Shown here piece after piece: positions 35,515 to 44,649 of a stretch of 64,000 nucleotides of DNA. The translations under genes were made by a program, and so were the position numbers. The stretch is taken from NCBI RefSeq assembly GCF_004364125.1, contig NZ_SNZV01000004.1, positions 372,001 to 436,000 of the forward strand. The letters run 5' to 3'. Below the pieces are notes generated by a model that saw only the letters and a list, made by a program, of their open reading frames with translations, was not told the origin of the DNA and did not search any database. This DNA is from Sphingobacterium paludis. GTDB lineage: Bacteria; Bacteroidota; Bacteroidia; Sphingobacteriales; Sphingobacteriaceae. Each line of letters begins with the position of its first letter. Position 1 is the first letter of the stretch.

Positions 35515-36768
35515 ATGGAGCTTAAAAGAGTAGTTGTAACAGGGTTAGGCGCTCTTACACCACTAGGTAATACCGTCCCAGCATACTGGGATGGGTTGAT
35601 TAATGGTGTAAGCGGCGCTGCTCCTATTACGCATTTCGATGCATCAAAATTTAAGACCCAATTCGCTTGTGAAGTGAAGGGATTTGATCCACATGATTTT
35701 ATGGATCGTAAGGAGGCTCGCAAAGTCGATCCTTTTGTACAGTATGCTATCGCTTCCACAGACGAAGCCGTTAAGGATGCTGCACTAGAATTTGATAAAT
35801 TAGATACCAACCGAATTGGTGTCATTTGGGGGTCGGGAATTGGTGGTTTAAAAACATTTCTGGACGAAGTTGTAACCTACGCGAAGGGAGACGGTACGCC
35901 GCGATTCAATCCGTTCTTTATTCCAAAGATGCTTGTTGATATTGCTCCCGGGCATATTTCTATGCGTCATGGCTTAAGAGGTCCCAATTTCTCCGCAGTT
36001 TCAGCCTGTGCTTCGGCCACCAACGCGATGATAGATGCGTTCAACTATATTCGGATGGGTATGGCAGACGTGATCATTACCGGCGGCTCAGAGGCTACTG
36101 TAAACGAAGCTGGAATCGGTGGTTTTAATGCTATGCATGCGTTATCGACGAGAAATGACGATCCAAAAACGGCATCACGCCCTTTTGATAAAGACCGTGA
36201 TGGTTTTGTTTCAGGAGAAGGTTCTGGCGCCATTATTTTGGAAAGTTTGGAACACGCTCTAGCACGGGGTGCCAAGATCTATGCGGAAGTGGCCGGTGGA
36301 GGAATGAGTGCAGATGCTTACCATATTACCGCTTCGCACCCAGAAGGGCTAGGCGCTAAACTGGCGATGAGTAAGGCGATTACCGACGCAAGTTTCACCT
36401 TCGCAGATGTGGATTATATCAACGTACACGGTACCTCAACCCCAGTCGGAGACATCAGCGAAACAAAGGCAATCATTGATCTTTTCGGAGAACAAGCTTA
36501 TAAACTGAACATAAGCTCTACAAAGTCGATGACAGGGCATTTGCTAGGCGCGGCAGGGGCTATCGAAGCTATCGCTTCGATCCTTTCTGTGAAAAACGAT
36601 ATTGTGCCTCCAACAATTAACCATTTCACCGACGATCCACAAATCGACAATAACCTTAATTTTACATTCAATACGGCTCAACAGCGCGTGGTGAATGCAG
36701 CATTAAGTAATACCTTCGGTTTTGGTGGGCATAATGCTTCCATCATTGTGAAAAAGTATCATGCTTAA
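35515..36768 (+). CDS. fabF: Beta-ketoacyl-ACP synthase II
   Basis: Condensing enzyme that elongates acyl-ACP with malonyl-ACP, 417 residues, thiolase fold. The catalytic triad is visible: C165 in AVSACASATNAM, H305 in VHGTSTPVGD and H342 in MTGHLLGAAGA, with K337 nearby. The start MELKRVVVTGLGALTPLGN is standard. It shares a transcript with acpP upstream and probably with rnc, which starts 81 bases downstream. Confidence 0.98.
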   Translation: MELKRVVVTGLGALTPLGNTVPAYWDGLINGVSGAAPITHFDASKFKTQFACEVKGFDPHDFMDRKEARKVDPFVQYAIASTDEAVKDAALEFDKLDTNRIGVIWGSGIGGLKTFLDEVVTYAKGDGTPRFNPFFIPKMLVDIAPGHISMRHGLRGPNFSAVSACASATNAMIDAFNYIRMGMADVIITGGSEATVNEAGIGGFNAMHALSTRNDDPKTASRPFDKDRDGFVSGEGSGAIILESLEHALARGAKIYAEVAGGGMSADAYHITASHPEGLGAKLAMSKAITDASFTFADVDYINVHGTSTPVGDISETKAIIDLFGEQAYKLNISSTKSMTGHLLGAAGAIEAIASILSVKNDIVPPTINHFTDDPQIDNNLNFTFNTAQQRVVNAALSNTFGFGGHNASIIVKKYHA

Positions 36769-36849
36769 TTTCGTTAAGATGATCATGTAGATACAGTGAA
36801 ATAGGTAGTTTTGATGAGGAACTACCTATTTCCTATTTTAAATTACAGG

Positions 36850-37602
36850 ATGCCTTTTTCAAGGATTTATTATTTATATCTTTCTCCCAACCGAGCTTAC
36901 ATCCGTAAACTTAAGAATGTTCTTGGCTTTGTGCCTGGAAATATAAAGTTGTACAGGATGGCGTTTCGGCATAAATCTGTCGCCACGACAATCAAGGATG
37001 GTGTGAAGAATAGTAATGAACGTCTCGAATTTCTCGGCGATGCGGTGCTGGGATCTGTGGTGGCCGAACTGTTGTTTAAGCTGTACCCCTATAAAGATGA
37101 GGGCTTTCTTACCGAACTTCGTTCCAAAATTGTGAGCCGTGTCAATCTAAATCAGCTGTCTCGCAAGTTGGGCCTCAACGAATTTATAGAGTATGATGCC
37201 CGCATGATTAGCTACCCCAATAAGCAGAGCTCTCTTCTAGGCGACGCCTTTGAGGCCGTGATTGGCGCCGTTTACATGGACAAAGGCTATGCTTTTACCC
37301 GCGAATTTTTATTAACCCGCATCATTAAGCCGCACGTGGACATCCATATGCTCGAAGTGACGGAAACGAATTTCAAAAGTAGACTTATCGAGTGGTGCCA
37401 GCATTACGGCAAGGAAATACAATTCGTACAGGTTGCTAACCCACCCGGAGATTCTTCGAAGCTATTTCATGTCGAGGTCGTGATTGATGGGGAAACCTGT
37501 GGCTTCGGTAAAGATTTCAATAAAAAAAGTGCAGAAAAGCTAGCCGCAGAGAAAGCCTGTGAGCTGCTTAAAATATTCGAAGTCGAAGAGTTTTCGCGCT
37601 AA
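36850..37602 (+). CDS. rnc: Ribonuclease III
   Basis: Double-strand-specific endoribonuclease that processes rRNA precursors and mRNAs, 250 residues. The signature NERLEFLGDAVL is at 56-67 with E60 and D64; the second pair of catalytic acids is D132 and E135 in GDAFEAVIGAVYMD. A dsRNA-binding domain occupies about 178-247 (NFKSRLIEWCQHYGKEIQF; KSAEKLAAEKACELL). The start at MPFSRIYYLYLSPNR was chosen as the usual Bacteroidota N-terminus; ATG/TTG codons at 36811-36816 would add 12-13 residues. Gene order fabF-rnc is common in many phyla. Confidence 0.95.
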   Translation: MPFSRIYYLYLSPNRAYIRKLKNVLGFVPGNIKLYRMAFRHKSVATTIKDGVKNSNERLEFLGDAVLGSVVAELLFKLYPYKDEGFLTELRSKIVSRVNLNQLSRKLGLNEFIEYDARMISYPNKQSSLLGDAFEAVIGAVYMDKGYAFTREFLLTRIIKPHVDIHMLEVTETNFKSRLIEWCQHYGKEIQFVQVANPPGDSSKLFHVEVVIDGETCGFGKDFNKKSAEKLAAEKACELLKIFEVEEFSR

Positions 37603-37632
37603 ACTAACCTTTCTCTTTTCGTTCCTATATAG

Positions 37633-37640
37633 TACCTTTG
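37633..37640 (+). promoter_or_regulatory. -7 box of hisS, leaderless arrangement
   Basis: Reads TACCTTTG-CCGT-ATG: the consensus box ends 4 bases before the start codon, as for glnS. The -33 region (CTTTCTCTTTTC) is T-rich. Confidence 0.6.
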
Positions 37641-37644
37641 CCGT

Positions 37645-39027
37645 ATGGCAAATATCAAACCTTCCTTAGCTAAAGGAACCCGCGATTTTTCCCCTCGGGA
37701 GATGGAAAAGCGGAACCATATTTTTAACACCCTGAAAGCTGTTTTCAAAAAATTTGGATACAGTGAAATCCAAACGCCTTCCTTCGAAAATCTTTCTACA
37801 CTAACCGGTAAGTACGGGGAAGAAGGAGATAAGCTGATTTTTAAGATCCTGAATTCAGGGGATTACCTTGCTAAGGCGCCCGCTGACCTGCTGGATAGCA
37901 GAAATGCGAACAGCCTGACTAAGCATATATCAGAGAAGGCTTTGCGCTATGACCTGACTGTTCCCTTCGCGCGTTACGTTGTGATGCACCAACATGAATT
38001 GACACTCCCTTTTAAACGTTTCCAAATACAGCCCGTATGGCGAGCCGATCGCCCGCAGCGTGGTCGATATAGAGAATTCTTTCAGTGTGATGTCGATGTC
38101 GTGGGGTCGCCCTCTTTACTTAACGAAGCTGAATTTATATTGATCTATCACGAGGCGCTTTCTGCATTGGGTTTGCGGGATTTTACAGTGAAAATCAACA
38201 ACCGGAAGATATTGTCGGGTATTGCTGAAGTAATCGGTAAGCCGGCACTGATCGTAGATATGACCGTGGCTATCGATAAGCTTGACAAGATTGGCTTGGA
38301 GGGTGTAAATAAGGAGCTTTTGGAGCGTGGTTTTACGAGCGAGGATTTGGATATACTCAAGCCGATAATTCTATTGGAAGGTAATAATGAGCAGAAGCTT
38401 GCTGCGTTAAAATCTGTTTTGCAATCCTCGACTCAAGGACTGGCTGGTGTTGCCGAGATCGAAGAAGTGTTTGCCTACTTGGAATCTTTTGGCGCCACAG
38501 ATTTGCTGCGCGAACGCGTGGAAGTCGACATTACGCTTGCGCGCGGTCTGAATTACTACACCGGCTGTATTTTTGAAGTAAAAACCAATGAGGTGGCTAT
38601 GGGAAGCATCGGGGGCGGCGGCCGTTATGATGATTTGACGGGTATGTTTGGCCTCAAAGACCTCACAGGCGTTGGCGTCTCTTTTGGGGCAGATCGTATC
38701 TACGATGTTTTGGAAGAATTGAACCTTTTTCCATCGTCAGCAAATGCATCGACCACCGTCCTGATCATTAATTTTGACAAGACGATAGAAGCCTATTCCC
38801 TTCGTTTGCTGGCCAATTTGCGTGCGCAAGGTATTGCCGCTGAGCTCTATCCTGCGGCGGTGAAGTTGAAGAAGCAAATGAGCTATGCAGATGATAAGAA
38901 TATCCCCTATGTATTACTCGTTGGCGATGAAGAAATGAATTCGGGCAATCTATCGTTAAAAAACATGAAAACCGGTGAGCAGGGAACGATGCGCTTAGAA
39001 GATTTAGTGCTGTTCCTAAAAAAGTGA
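37645..39027 (+). CDS. hisS: Histidine--tRNA ligase
   Basis: Class II synthetase charging tRNA-His, 460 residues. Motifs: KGTRDFSP near 10-17; [10 protein letters not shown] near 99-108 with [25 protein letters not shown] near 128-152 (motif 2 region); [15 protein letters not shown] near 305-319 (the HisA-type histidine-binding RGLNYY motif); and GGGRYDDL with [13 protein letters not shown] (motif 3). The C-terminal anticodon domain begins near 375. The ATG is fixed by the conserved KGTRDFSP near the N-terminus, so the very short distance to the -7 box is not a start-calling error. It is probably transcribed apart from rnc. Confidence 0.97.
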   Translation: MANIKPSLAKGTRDFSPREMEKRNHIFNTLKAVFKKFGYSEIQTPSFENLSTLTGKYGEEGDKLIFKILNSGDYLAKAPADLLDSRNANSLTKHISEKALRYDLTVPFARYVVMHQHELTLPFKRFQIQPVWRADRPQRGRYREFFQCDVDVVGSPSLLNEAEFILIYHEALSALGLRDFTVKINNRKILSGIAEVIGKPALIVDMTVAIDKLDKIGLEGVNKELLERGFTSEDLDILKPIILLEGNNEQKLAALKSVLQSSTQGLAGVAEIEEVFAYLESFGATDLLRERVEVDITLARGLNYYTGCIFEVKTNEVAMGSIGGGGRYDDLTGMFGLKDLTGVGVSFGADRIYDVLEELNLFPSSANASTTVLIINFDKTIEAYSLRLLANLRAQGIAAELYPAAVKLKKQMSYADDKNIPYVLLVGDEEMNSGNLSLKNMKTGEQGTMRLEDLVLFLKK

Positions 39028-39139
39028 ATGCTGCAGCGGCTTCGATCCGATGCTTAAAAGCCACATCTGGGAAATATTATTTTGACAAAAAAGCCCCATT
39101 TCATAGCTATATTTTATCTGAAATATCGTTATAAATGAT

Positions 39140-39147
39140 TAGATTTG
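39140..39147 (+). promoter_or_regulatory. -7 box of pdhA
   Basis: TAGATTTG, exact consensus, 34 bases before the pdhA ATG. Confidence 0.55.
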
Positions 39148-39181
39148 TGGTCGTATTAGTAAAGAAATTCAATACTTTAAA

Positions 39182-40177
39182 ATGAGTTCAACACCTATAA
39201 CAAAAGAAACATATCTAGAGTGGTATAAATCTATGCTGCTTATGCGTAAGTTCGAAGAGAAGACAGGACAGCTCTACGGGCAACAAAAAATTCGTGGCTT
39301 TTGTCACTTGTATATCGGCCAGGAGGCTGTCATGGCGGGCACCATGTCTGTTATTGGCGCCGAAGATTCCGTTATTACGGCTTACAGAGATCACGCGCAT
39401 GCATTGGCAAAAGGTGTTTCTGCGAACGAATGTATGGCAGAGATGTTTGGCAAGATTACAGGTTGTTCAAAAGGTAAAGGTGGTTCGATGCACTTTTTCT
39501 CTAAAGAGCATAAGATGATGGGTGGTCACGGTATCGTTGGTGGCCAGATTCCATTGGGCGCGGGTATCGCTTTCGCAGAAAAGTATCTAGGTAATACCAA
39601 TGTGAATGTTTGTTATATGGGTGATGGTGCCGTGCGTCAAGGTGCGTTCAACGAGACGTTGAACATGGCTATGACATGGAAACTGCCTGTTATTTTTGTT
39701 TGTGAAAACAACGGATATGCCATGGGCACGTCTGTAGCGCGTACGACGAACATGATGGACATCTACAAAATGGGTCATGGCTTTGATATGCCAAGTGCGC
39801 CGGTAGATGGCATGGATGTTGTCGCTGTACACAATGCAATGGATGAAGCTGTTCAGCGCGCTCGTGCAGGTGAAGGGCCAACATTCCTTGAAATTCGTAC
39901 ATACCGTTACAAAGGACACTCGATGTCAGATCCTGCGAAATACCGTACAAAAGAAGAGCTAGAAGAATTCAAAGGAAGAGATCCATTATTGTCGACAAAG
40001 GCAGCCATCGTAGAAAATAAATATGCAGATGATGCTTGGTTTGCAGAAGTGGATGCAGAAATCAAGAAAATTGTGGACGAGTCTGTTAAATTCGCAGAGG
40101 AGTCAGAATATCCAGATGCTTCTGAAATCTACAAAGATGTCTATGTTCAAGAGGATTACCCTTTTATAATGGACTAA
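39182..40177 (+). CDS. pdhA: Pyruvate dehydrogenase E1 component, alpha subunit
   Basis: Thiamine-diphosphate-dependent subunit that decarboxylates pyruvate, 331 residues. The TPP-binding motif is GDGAVRQGAFNETLNMAM...VCENN near 143-172. The phosphorylation-loop-like YKGHSMSDPAKYRTKEEL is also present. E1-beta (pdhB) is not adjacent, so the alpha and beta genes are separated in this genome, while E2 follows 45 bases downstream on the same strand. Confidence 0.97.
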   Translation: MSSTPITKETYLEWYKSMLLMRKFEEKTGQLYGQQKIRGFCHLYIGQEAVMAGTMSVIGAEDSVITAYRDHAHALAKGVSANECMAEMFGKITGCSKGKGGSMHFFSKEHKMMGGHGIVGGQIPLGAGIAFAEKYLGNTNVNVCYMGDGAVRQGAFNETLNMAMTWKLPVIFVCENNGYAMGTSVARTTNMMDIYKMGHGFDMPSAPVDGMDVVAVHNAMDEAVQRARAGEGPTFLEIRTYRYKGHSMSDPAKYRTKEELEEFKGRDPLLSTKAAIVENKYADDAWFAEVDAEIKKIVDESVKFAEESEYPDASEIYKDVYVQEDYPFIMD

Positions 40178-40222
40178 TTTCACAGAATTACTTTAACTTA
40201 AAGATATAATCTACTATAACAA

Positions 40223-41884
40223 ATGGCTGAAGTAGTAAGAATGCCGAAAATGAGCGACACCATGACCGAAGGTGTTATCGCTAAATGGCACAAAAAAGTC
40301 GGTGATAAGGTAAACTCAGGCGATTTAGTTGCTGAAGTTGAAACAGATAAAGCAACGATGGATTTCGAATCGTATCAAGAGGGAACTTTGTTGTACATCG
40401 GCCCGAAAGAGGGCGAAGCAGTTGCTATTGATGCCGTGATCGCCGTGTTGGGTGAAGAGGGTGAAGATTACCAAGCTTTATTGGACGGGGGAGATGCTCC
40501 AGCGGACAACGAAGAGGCGAAGGAAGAAAAAGCGCCTGAAGCAAAAGAAGAAAAAGCAGATGCAGACGCTGGTTCTAGCGATGAGTCGGTATCGGCAGAA
40601 GATTTAGACTGCACCGTTATTACGATGCCTTTACTAAGCGATACCATGACTGAAGGGGTCATTGCACAGTGGAACTTCAAAGTGGGCGATACCATTAAAT
40701 CTGACGATGCGATCGCTGACGTAGAGACGGATAAAGCGACCATGGAAGTTACGGCCTACGCAGATGGAACATTGTTACATATTGGTGTTGAAGCCGGACA
40801 GGCAGCCAAAGTCAACGATATCATAGCCATCGTTGGTCCGGAAGGGACAGATGTGACACCTTTGTTGAACCAGAAATCAGGATCAGCATCGAAGGCAAAA
40901 ACAGAAACGAAGAGCGAAGATAAACCTGCTGCGAAAGAAGAAGCAAAAGCAGAGTCTACAGCGACTTCCGGTGAAGAGGATGATGCGCGCGTGAAAGCGT
41001 CGCCTTTGGCTCGTAAGATAGCAAAAGATAAAGGTATCAATTTAAACGATGTGAAAGGATCGGCAGATGGCGGTCGTATCGTGAAAAAAGATGTCGAAAG
41101 CTTCAAACCTGCTGAAAAAGCCGAAGCTCCAAAGGCTTCAGCTGCTCCGTCTGCCGGAACGACAGAAACAAAATCGATCACTTTACCACAATATATTGGT
41201 GAAGAGAAATATACAGAGCAAGGCATTTCGCAAATGCGTAAAACAATCGCTCGCCGTTTAGGGGAGTCGTTGTTCACAGCGCCGCATTTTTACCTAACGA
41301 TTTCTATCGATATGGATAATGCTATCGAAGCCCGCGGACAGATCAATACAGTGGCACCGGTAAAGGTATCTTTCAATGACATCGTCATCAAAGCTGTAGC
41401 CGTAGCATTGAAACAACACCCAGCGGTAAACTCGTCTTGGAAAGGTGATAAAATCCGATTCAACGAGCACGTAAACGTTGGTGTGGCTATGGCTGTCGAA
41501 GACGGCTTGCTTGTGCCGGTTGTTCGTTTTGCAGATGGCAAGTCATTGTCCCATATCTCTGCGGAAGTTAAGGAGTATGGGCAAAAAGCAAAAGCCAAGA
41601 AATTGCAACCTGCCGATTGGGAGGGATCAACTTTCACCGTGTCTAACCTAGGTATGTTCGGTATTGATGAATTTACATCAATTATCAACTCTCCAGATGG
41701 CGCTATTCTATCGGTTGGTGCTATCCAACAAATTCCTGTTGTTAAAAACGGTGCGATAGTTCCGGGTAACATCATGAAGTTGACGCTAGGCTGTGACCAC
41801 CGTGTGGTAGATGGTGCTACAGGTGCTGCATTCCTTCAAACATTGAAAGGTTTGCTAGAGGCTCCGATTCGCTTATTAGCATAA
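40223..41884 (+). CDS. pdhC: Pyruvate dehydrogenase E2, dihydrolipoamide acetyltransferase
   Basis: Core of the pyruvate dehydrogenase complex; transfers acetyl from lipoyl-lysine to CoA. It is 553 residues. Two lipoyl domains are visible, at 1-78 (lipoyl K43 in ETDKATMDF) and about 130-207 (K171 in ETDKATMEV), joined by Ala/Glu/Lys-rich linkers. A peripheral-subunit-binding domain follows near 254-292 (ASPLARKIAKDKGINLNDV). The catalytic domain begins near 325 and ends with CDHRVVDGATGAAF, containing catalytic H526 and D530. A strong terminator follows. The gene is often labelled aceF in other phyla. Confidence 0.97.
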   Translation: MAEVVRMPKMSDTMTEGVIAKWHKKVGDKVNSGDLVAEVETDKATMDFESYQEGTLLYIGPKEGEAVAIDAVIAVLGEEGEDYQALLDGGDAPADNEEAKEEKAPEAKEEKADADAGSSDESVSAEDLDCTVITMPLLSDTMTEGVIAQWNFKVGDTIKSDDAIADVETDKATMEVTAYADGTLLHIGVEAGQAAKVNDIIAIVGPEGTDVTPLLNQKSGSASKAKTETKSEDKPAAKEEAKAESTATSGEEDDARVKASPLARKIAKDKGINLNDVKGSADGGRIVKKDVESFKPAEKAEAPKASAAPSAGTTETKSITLPQYIGEEKYTEQGISQMRKTIARRLGESLFTAPHFYLTISIDMDNAIEARGQINTVAPVKVSFNDIVIKAVAVALKQHPAVNSSWKGDKIRFNEHVNVGVAMAVEDGLLVPVVRFADGKSLSHISAEVKEYGQKAKAKKLQPADWEGSTFTVSNLGMFGIDEFTSIINSPDGAILSVGAIQQIPVVKNGAIVPGNIMKLTLGCDHRVVDGATGAAFLQTLKGLLEAPIRLLA

Positions 41885-41902
41885 TATTTAATACATATTT
41901 GT

Positions 41903-41933
41903 AAAGCACTTTGGGCGACCAAAGTGCTTTTTT
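41903..41933 (+). terminator. Intrinsic terminator after pdhC
   Basis: A perfect 12-bp stem (41903-41914 with 41919-41930) closed by a GCGA tetraloop, then six Ts. Confidence 0.93.
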
Positions 41934-42016
41934 CGTTTGGTGTATGTCGGTTTTCAGCCTCGTCTCGGCTTTAATTGCAACAAGCTTGTTTTAAATAACG
42001 TCAAATTATTTTTTTA

Positions 42017-42047
42017 TTGATTTTTCTGGGAATAAGTGCTATTTTGG
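42017..42047 (+). promoter_or_regulatory. Promoter of the serine hydrolase gene
   Basis: TTG (42017-42019), a 20-base spacer, then TATTTTGG (42040-42047), one mismatch from consensus. Confidence 0.5.
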
Positions 42048-42095
42048 AAAAATACATAAGTAGATAGTACGAACGATATAGACAAAAGGTAAATA

Positions 42096-43283
42096 GTGAA
42101 ATTTAAAATTTTTAACGCAATATATTTTGCGGCAATAGTTGGCGTGGTAGGCTGTTCATCCCCGGAAGCAAAACAAAAAGAGATTATACAAAAACAAGGA
42201 GAAAAAGATAGTGTTTCATTGGTTTATGACCCCGCTAGTGCTGACAGGGAGATCGACGCCTTTATGCAAAACCTTCATAAGAAATCGGCCTTTAACGGTG
42301 CCGTACTCGTTGCTAGAAAGGGTAAAATTTTATATCAAAATACGTTTGGCTGGGCAGATTATCTCTTGAAAGATAGTCTTACTATTCAGTCAAAATTCGA
42401 GTTGGCTTCTCTCTCCAAACCCCTTACGGCGATAGGGATTTTAAAGCTTGTTGAGAACGGGAAGCTTAATCTAGATCAAACGGTAAACGATTTTTTTCCG
42501 GATTTTCCCTATCCCGGTGTCACCATGAAGATGTTACTGTCTCATCGCAGCGGTTTACCCAATTACGTTTATTTCGCCGAGGATGTGTGGCCGGACAAGA
42601 AAAAGGCGATGAGTAATATGGATGCAATGAGCCTCTTGACGCAGCATAAGCCTGCTCGTTATGGCGCACCAGATGGACGTTTTCTATACAATAATTCCAA
42701 CTTTATGGTACTGGCATCGGTCATCGAGAAAATTACGGGGCAAGATTTTGGTGTGTACATGAAGGAAACCGTGTTTGATCCGGCCGGAATGAAACACACG
42801 GCGGTATTATCCAAAGCGGTGTATGAGAAAATCCCTACCAATGTGATCGGTCACGATAAAGTGTGGAGAAGATCGGTCGTGCAAAATTTTCTAGATGGCC
42901 CTGTCGGTGATAAAGGTATTTACAGTACGGTGCAAGACCTATATCTGCTGGACATTGCGTTGAAAGACGGCCGTGTCGTAGATAAAGCCTTGCTCGATTC
43001 TGCTTATATACCACGTAGCGATGCGAAACGTAGCTTATTTAGCTACGGATATGGATGGCGTACGTTCTCTCCAAAAGAAGCGCAGATTGTATACCACACC
43101 GGTTGGTGGCATGGGTTCAGAAACTTGTACGTGCGCGATTTGACCGATGACATTACGATAGTATTGCTTTCGAACATGGCGAATGGAAGTTTGGTCAAGC
43201 TTGACGACTTGTATAAGATCTTAAAAATGCCTATTTTGAGGCAAAACGCCTACAATGCGAACGGCGATTTTATCGTTAATTAA
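42096..43283 (+). CDS. Serine hydrolase lipoprotein, class C beta-lactamase fold
   Basis: A 395-residue lipoprotein: MKFKIFNAIYFAAIVGVVGC with lipobox VVGC and acylated C20. The start is a GTG; no ATG fits the signal peptide. The penicillin-binding fold shows S105-x-x-K108 (SLSK), Y198-x-N200 (YNN) and H334-T-G (HTG, equivalent to KTG). The family includes class C beta-lactamases, D-aminopeptidases and esterases; antibiotic hydrolysis cannot be claimed from these motifs. It may act on peptidoglycan peptides or small esters in the periplasm. The CoA-binding protein gene follows after 14 bases. Confidence 0.9.
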   Translation: MKFKIFNAIYFAAIVGVVGCSSPEAKQKEIIQKQGEKDSVSLVYDPASADREIDAFMQNLHKKSAFNGAVLVARKGKILYQNTFGWADYLLKDSLTIQSKFELASLSKPLTAIGILKLVENGKLNLDQTVNDFFPDFPYPGVTMKMLLSHRSGLPNYVYFAEDVWPDKKKAMSNMDAMSLLTQHKPARYGAPDGRFLYNNSNFMVLASVIEKITGQDFGVYMKETVFDPAGMKHTAVLSKAVYEKIPTNVIGHDKVWRRSVVQNFLDGPVGDKGIYSTVQDLYLLDIALKDGRVVDKALLDSAYIPRSDAKRSLFSYGYGWRTFSPKEAQIVYHTGWWHGFRNLYVRDLTDDITIVLLSNMANGSLVKLDDLYKILKMPILRQNAYNANGDFIVN

Positions 43284-43297
43284 TTTATAGAGAAGCT

Positions 43298-43657
43298 ATG
43301 AAAAGGACATTGATATTAGGAGCCAGCACAAACCCTGCACGATATTCCTATTTAGTTGCCAATAAGTTGGTAAGAAAAGGGCATGAGATCGTAAATATCG
43401 GGCGTAAAGTTGGGAAAGTTGCGGGTGTAGAAATTGAGGAAATGCAAAAGCCCTATAGTGATATTGATACAATCACCTTATACGTCGGGCCGCAAAATCA
43501 ACCACCGTATTACGATTATATTTTACAGACGAAGCCCAAACGTGTTATCTTCAATCCGGGTACGGAAAATGAAGAACTGCGTTCGAAGTTAAACCATGCT
43601 GGGATCGAAAGCATTGAAGCGTGCACACTCGTGATGTTAAATACCGGTCAGTACTAA
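43298..43657 (+). CDS. CoA-binding domain protein
   Basis: A 119-residue Rossmann-fold protein of the CoA_binding_2 (YccU-like) family. TLILGASTNPARYSYLVANKLVRKGHEIVNIGRK near 4-37 is the nucleotide-binding half, and KPKRVIFNPGTENEEL near 80-95 the second. Shorter than E. coli YccU. No reaction is known. It is co-transcribed with the serine hydrolase. Confidence 0.9.
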   Translation: MKRTLILGASTNPARYSYLVANKLVRKGHEIVNIGRKVGKVAGVEIEEMQKPYSDIDTITLYVGPQNQPPYYDYILQTKPKRVIFNPGTENEELRSKLNHAGIESIEACTLVMLNTGQY

Positions 43658-43677
43658 CGTATTGTACCCTACCATTT

Positions 43678-43715
43678 AAAAACACCTAACGCCAAAAACC
43701 GTTAGGTGTTTTTTT
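43678..43715 (+). terminator. Intrinsic terminator after the CoA-binding gene
   Basis: AAACACCTAACG (43680-43691) pairs with CGTTAGGTGTTT (43700-43711), 8-base loop, then a T run. Confidence 0.92.
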
Positions 43716-43919
43716 ATGTGGGGGCGGGTACAACGCCGATGGAATGCGGAAAGGGCGTATTTGTCGATTCGAGCAACGAAATGTACAGGTATTCACGAAC
43801 GATGTTTCGACGATAGCGACGGCTCGAGACACTTTTAGAAGGAACGTTGTAAGGAGGTGGAAGGTAAACGATGCCAACTATGCCCGGTCTAAAGAAATTA
43901 AAAAATAATCCACTAACTC
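43716..43919. other. Spacer without recognisable gene
   Basis: About 200 bases between the CoA-binding gene terminator and the rplC promoter. A 63-codon minus-strand frame (43686-43877) runs into the terminator and has no family resemblance. I see no RNA gene. Confidence 0.5.
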
Positions 43920-43951
43920 TTTGATAGTTACAAAAAACTTATTTACCTTTG
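43920..43951 (+). promoter_or_regulatory. Promoter of the rplC ribosomal protein operon
   Basis: TTTG (43920-43923), a 20-base spacer and TACCTTTG (43944-43951): both elements match the Bacteroidota consensus exactly, the best promoter in the window. The leader is about 70 bases and contains CGAAGC-CCTACT-GCTTCG (43981-43998), a 6-bp hairpin. Confidence 0.8.
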
Positions 43952-43980
43952 CAATCCCTTAGGGGGAATTGTGTCTTGAG

Positions 43981-43998
43981 CGAAGCCCTACTGCTTCG
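43981..43998 (+). promoter_or_regulatory. Hairpin in the rplC leader
   Basis: CGAAGC pairs with GCTTCG, 6-base loop, 29 bases before the rplC ATG. Possibly a site for autogenous control by an operon product; inferred from position only. Confidence 0.4.
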
Positions 43999-44026
43999 AA
44001 GGACGTTTAATTAATTTATTTATAAC

Positions 44027-44644
44027 ATGTCAGGAATTATTGGTAAAAAAGTAGGAATGACCAGCCTGTTCGATGCGGAAGGGAAGAATATCCCTTGTAC
44101 AGTAATTGAGGCTGGGCCGTGCGTGGTAACGCATATACGTACGGTAGAGAAGGATGGCTATGCGGCTCTTCAACTTGGCTATGATGATGCTAAGGAAAAG
44201 AACACGACAGCGCCTTTAAAAGGACACTTCGCGAAAGCGGGCGTGACTCCTAAGCGTAAACTAGTTGAGTTCAAAACTTTCGAGGATGAGAAACAACTAG
44301 GTGACATCGTGGATGTAACTATTTTTGCTGAAGGCGAGTATGTAGACGTAGTCGGTACTTCCAAAGGTAAAGGTTTCCAAGGTGTAATGAAGCGTCACGG
44401 ATTTGGTGGTGTAGGTGGTGCGACTCACGGTCAGCACAACAGACTACGTGCTCCAGGTTCATTGGGTGCTTCTTCTTGGCCTTCACGTGTATTCAAAGGA
44501 ATGCGCATGGCGGGTCGTACAGGTGGTGAGCGCGTGAAGGTTCAAAATTTACAAATTTTGAAAGTTTATGCCGATCAAAACCTAATTGTTGTTAGTGGTT
44601 CCATTCCAGGAGCTAAAGGTTCATATGTAATCGTAGACAAATAG
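44027..44644 (+). CDS. rplC: 50S ribosomal protein L3
   Basis: Assembly-initiating large-subunit protein, 205 residues. [15 protein letters not shown] is the conserved start, and [32 protein letters not shown] (about 117-148) is the long loop that reaches toward the peptidyl transferase centre. It is the first gene of the operon here; rpsJ, which normally precedes it, is not upstream. Confidence 0.98.
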   Translation: MSGIIGKKVGMTSLFDAEGKNIPCTVIEAGPCVVTHIRTVEKDGYAALQLGYDDAKEKNTTAPLKGHFAKAGVTPKRKLVEFKTFEDEKQLGDIVDVTIFAEGEYVDVVGTSKGKGFQGVMKRHGFGGVGGATHGQHNRLRAPGSLGASSWPSRVFKGMRMAGRTGGERVKVQNLQILKVYADQNLIVVSGSIPGAKGSYVIVDK

Positions 44645-44649
44645 TAGAG

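Noticed and set aside
36811-36849. An upstream start for rnc
   Set aside because: MPFSRIYYLYLSPNR at 36850 matches the expected N-terminus for this phylum; the extra residues have no counterpart I know of.
42096-43283. An antibiotic-resistance beta-lactamase
   Set aside because: The catalytic motifs are shared with esterases and peptidases, and nothing here shows beta-lactam hydrolysis.
43686-43877. A 63-codon minus-strand open frame before rplC
   Set aside because: It ends inside the CoA-binding gene terminator, has no family resemblance, and no promoter is visible.
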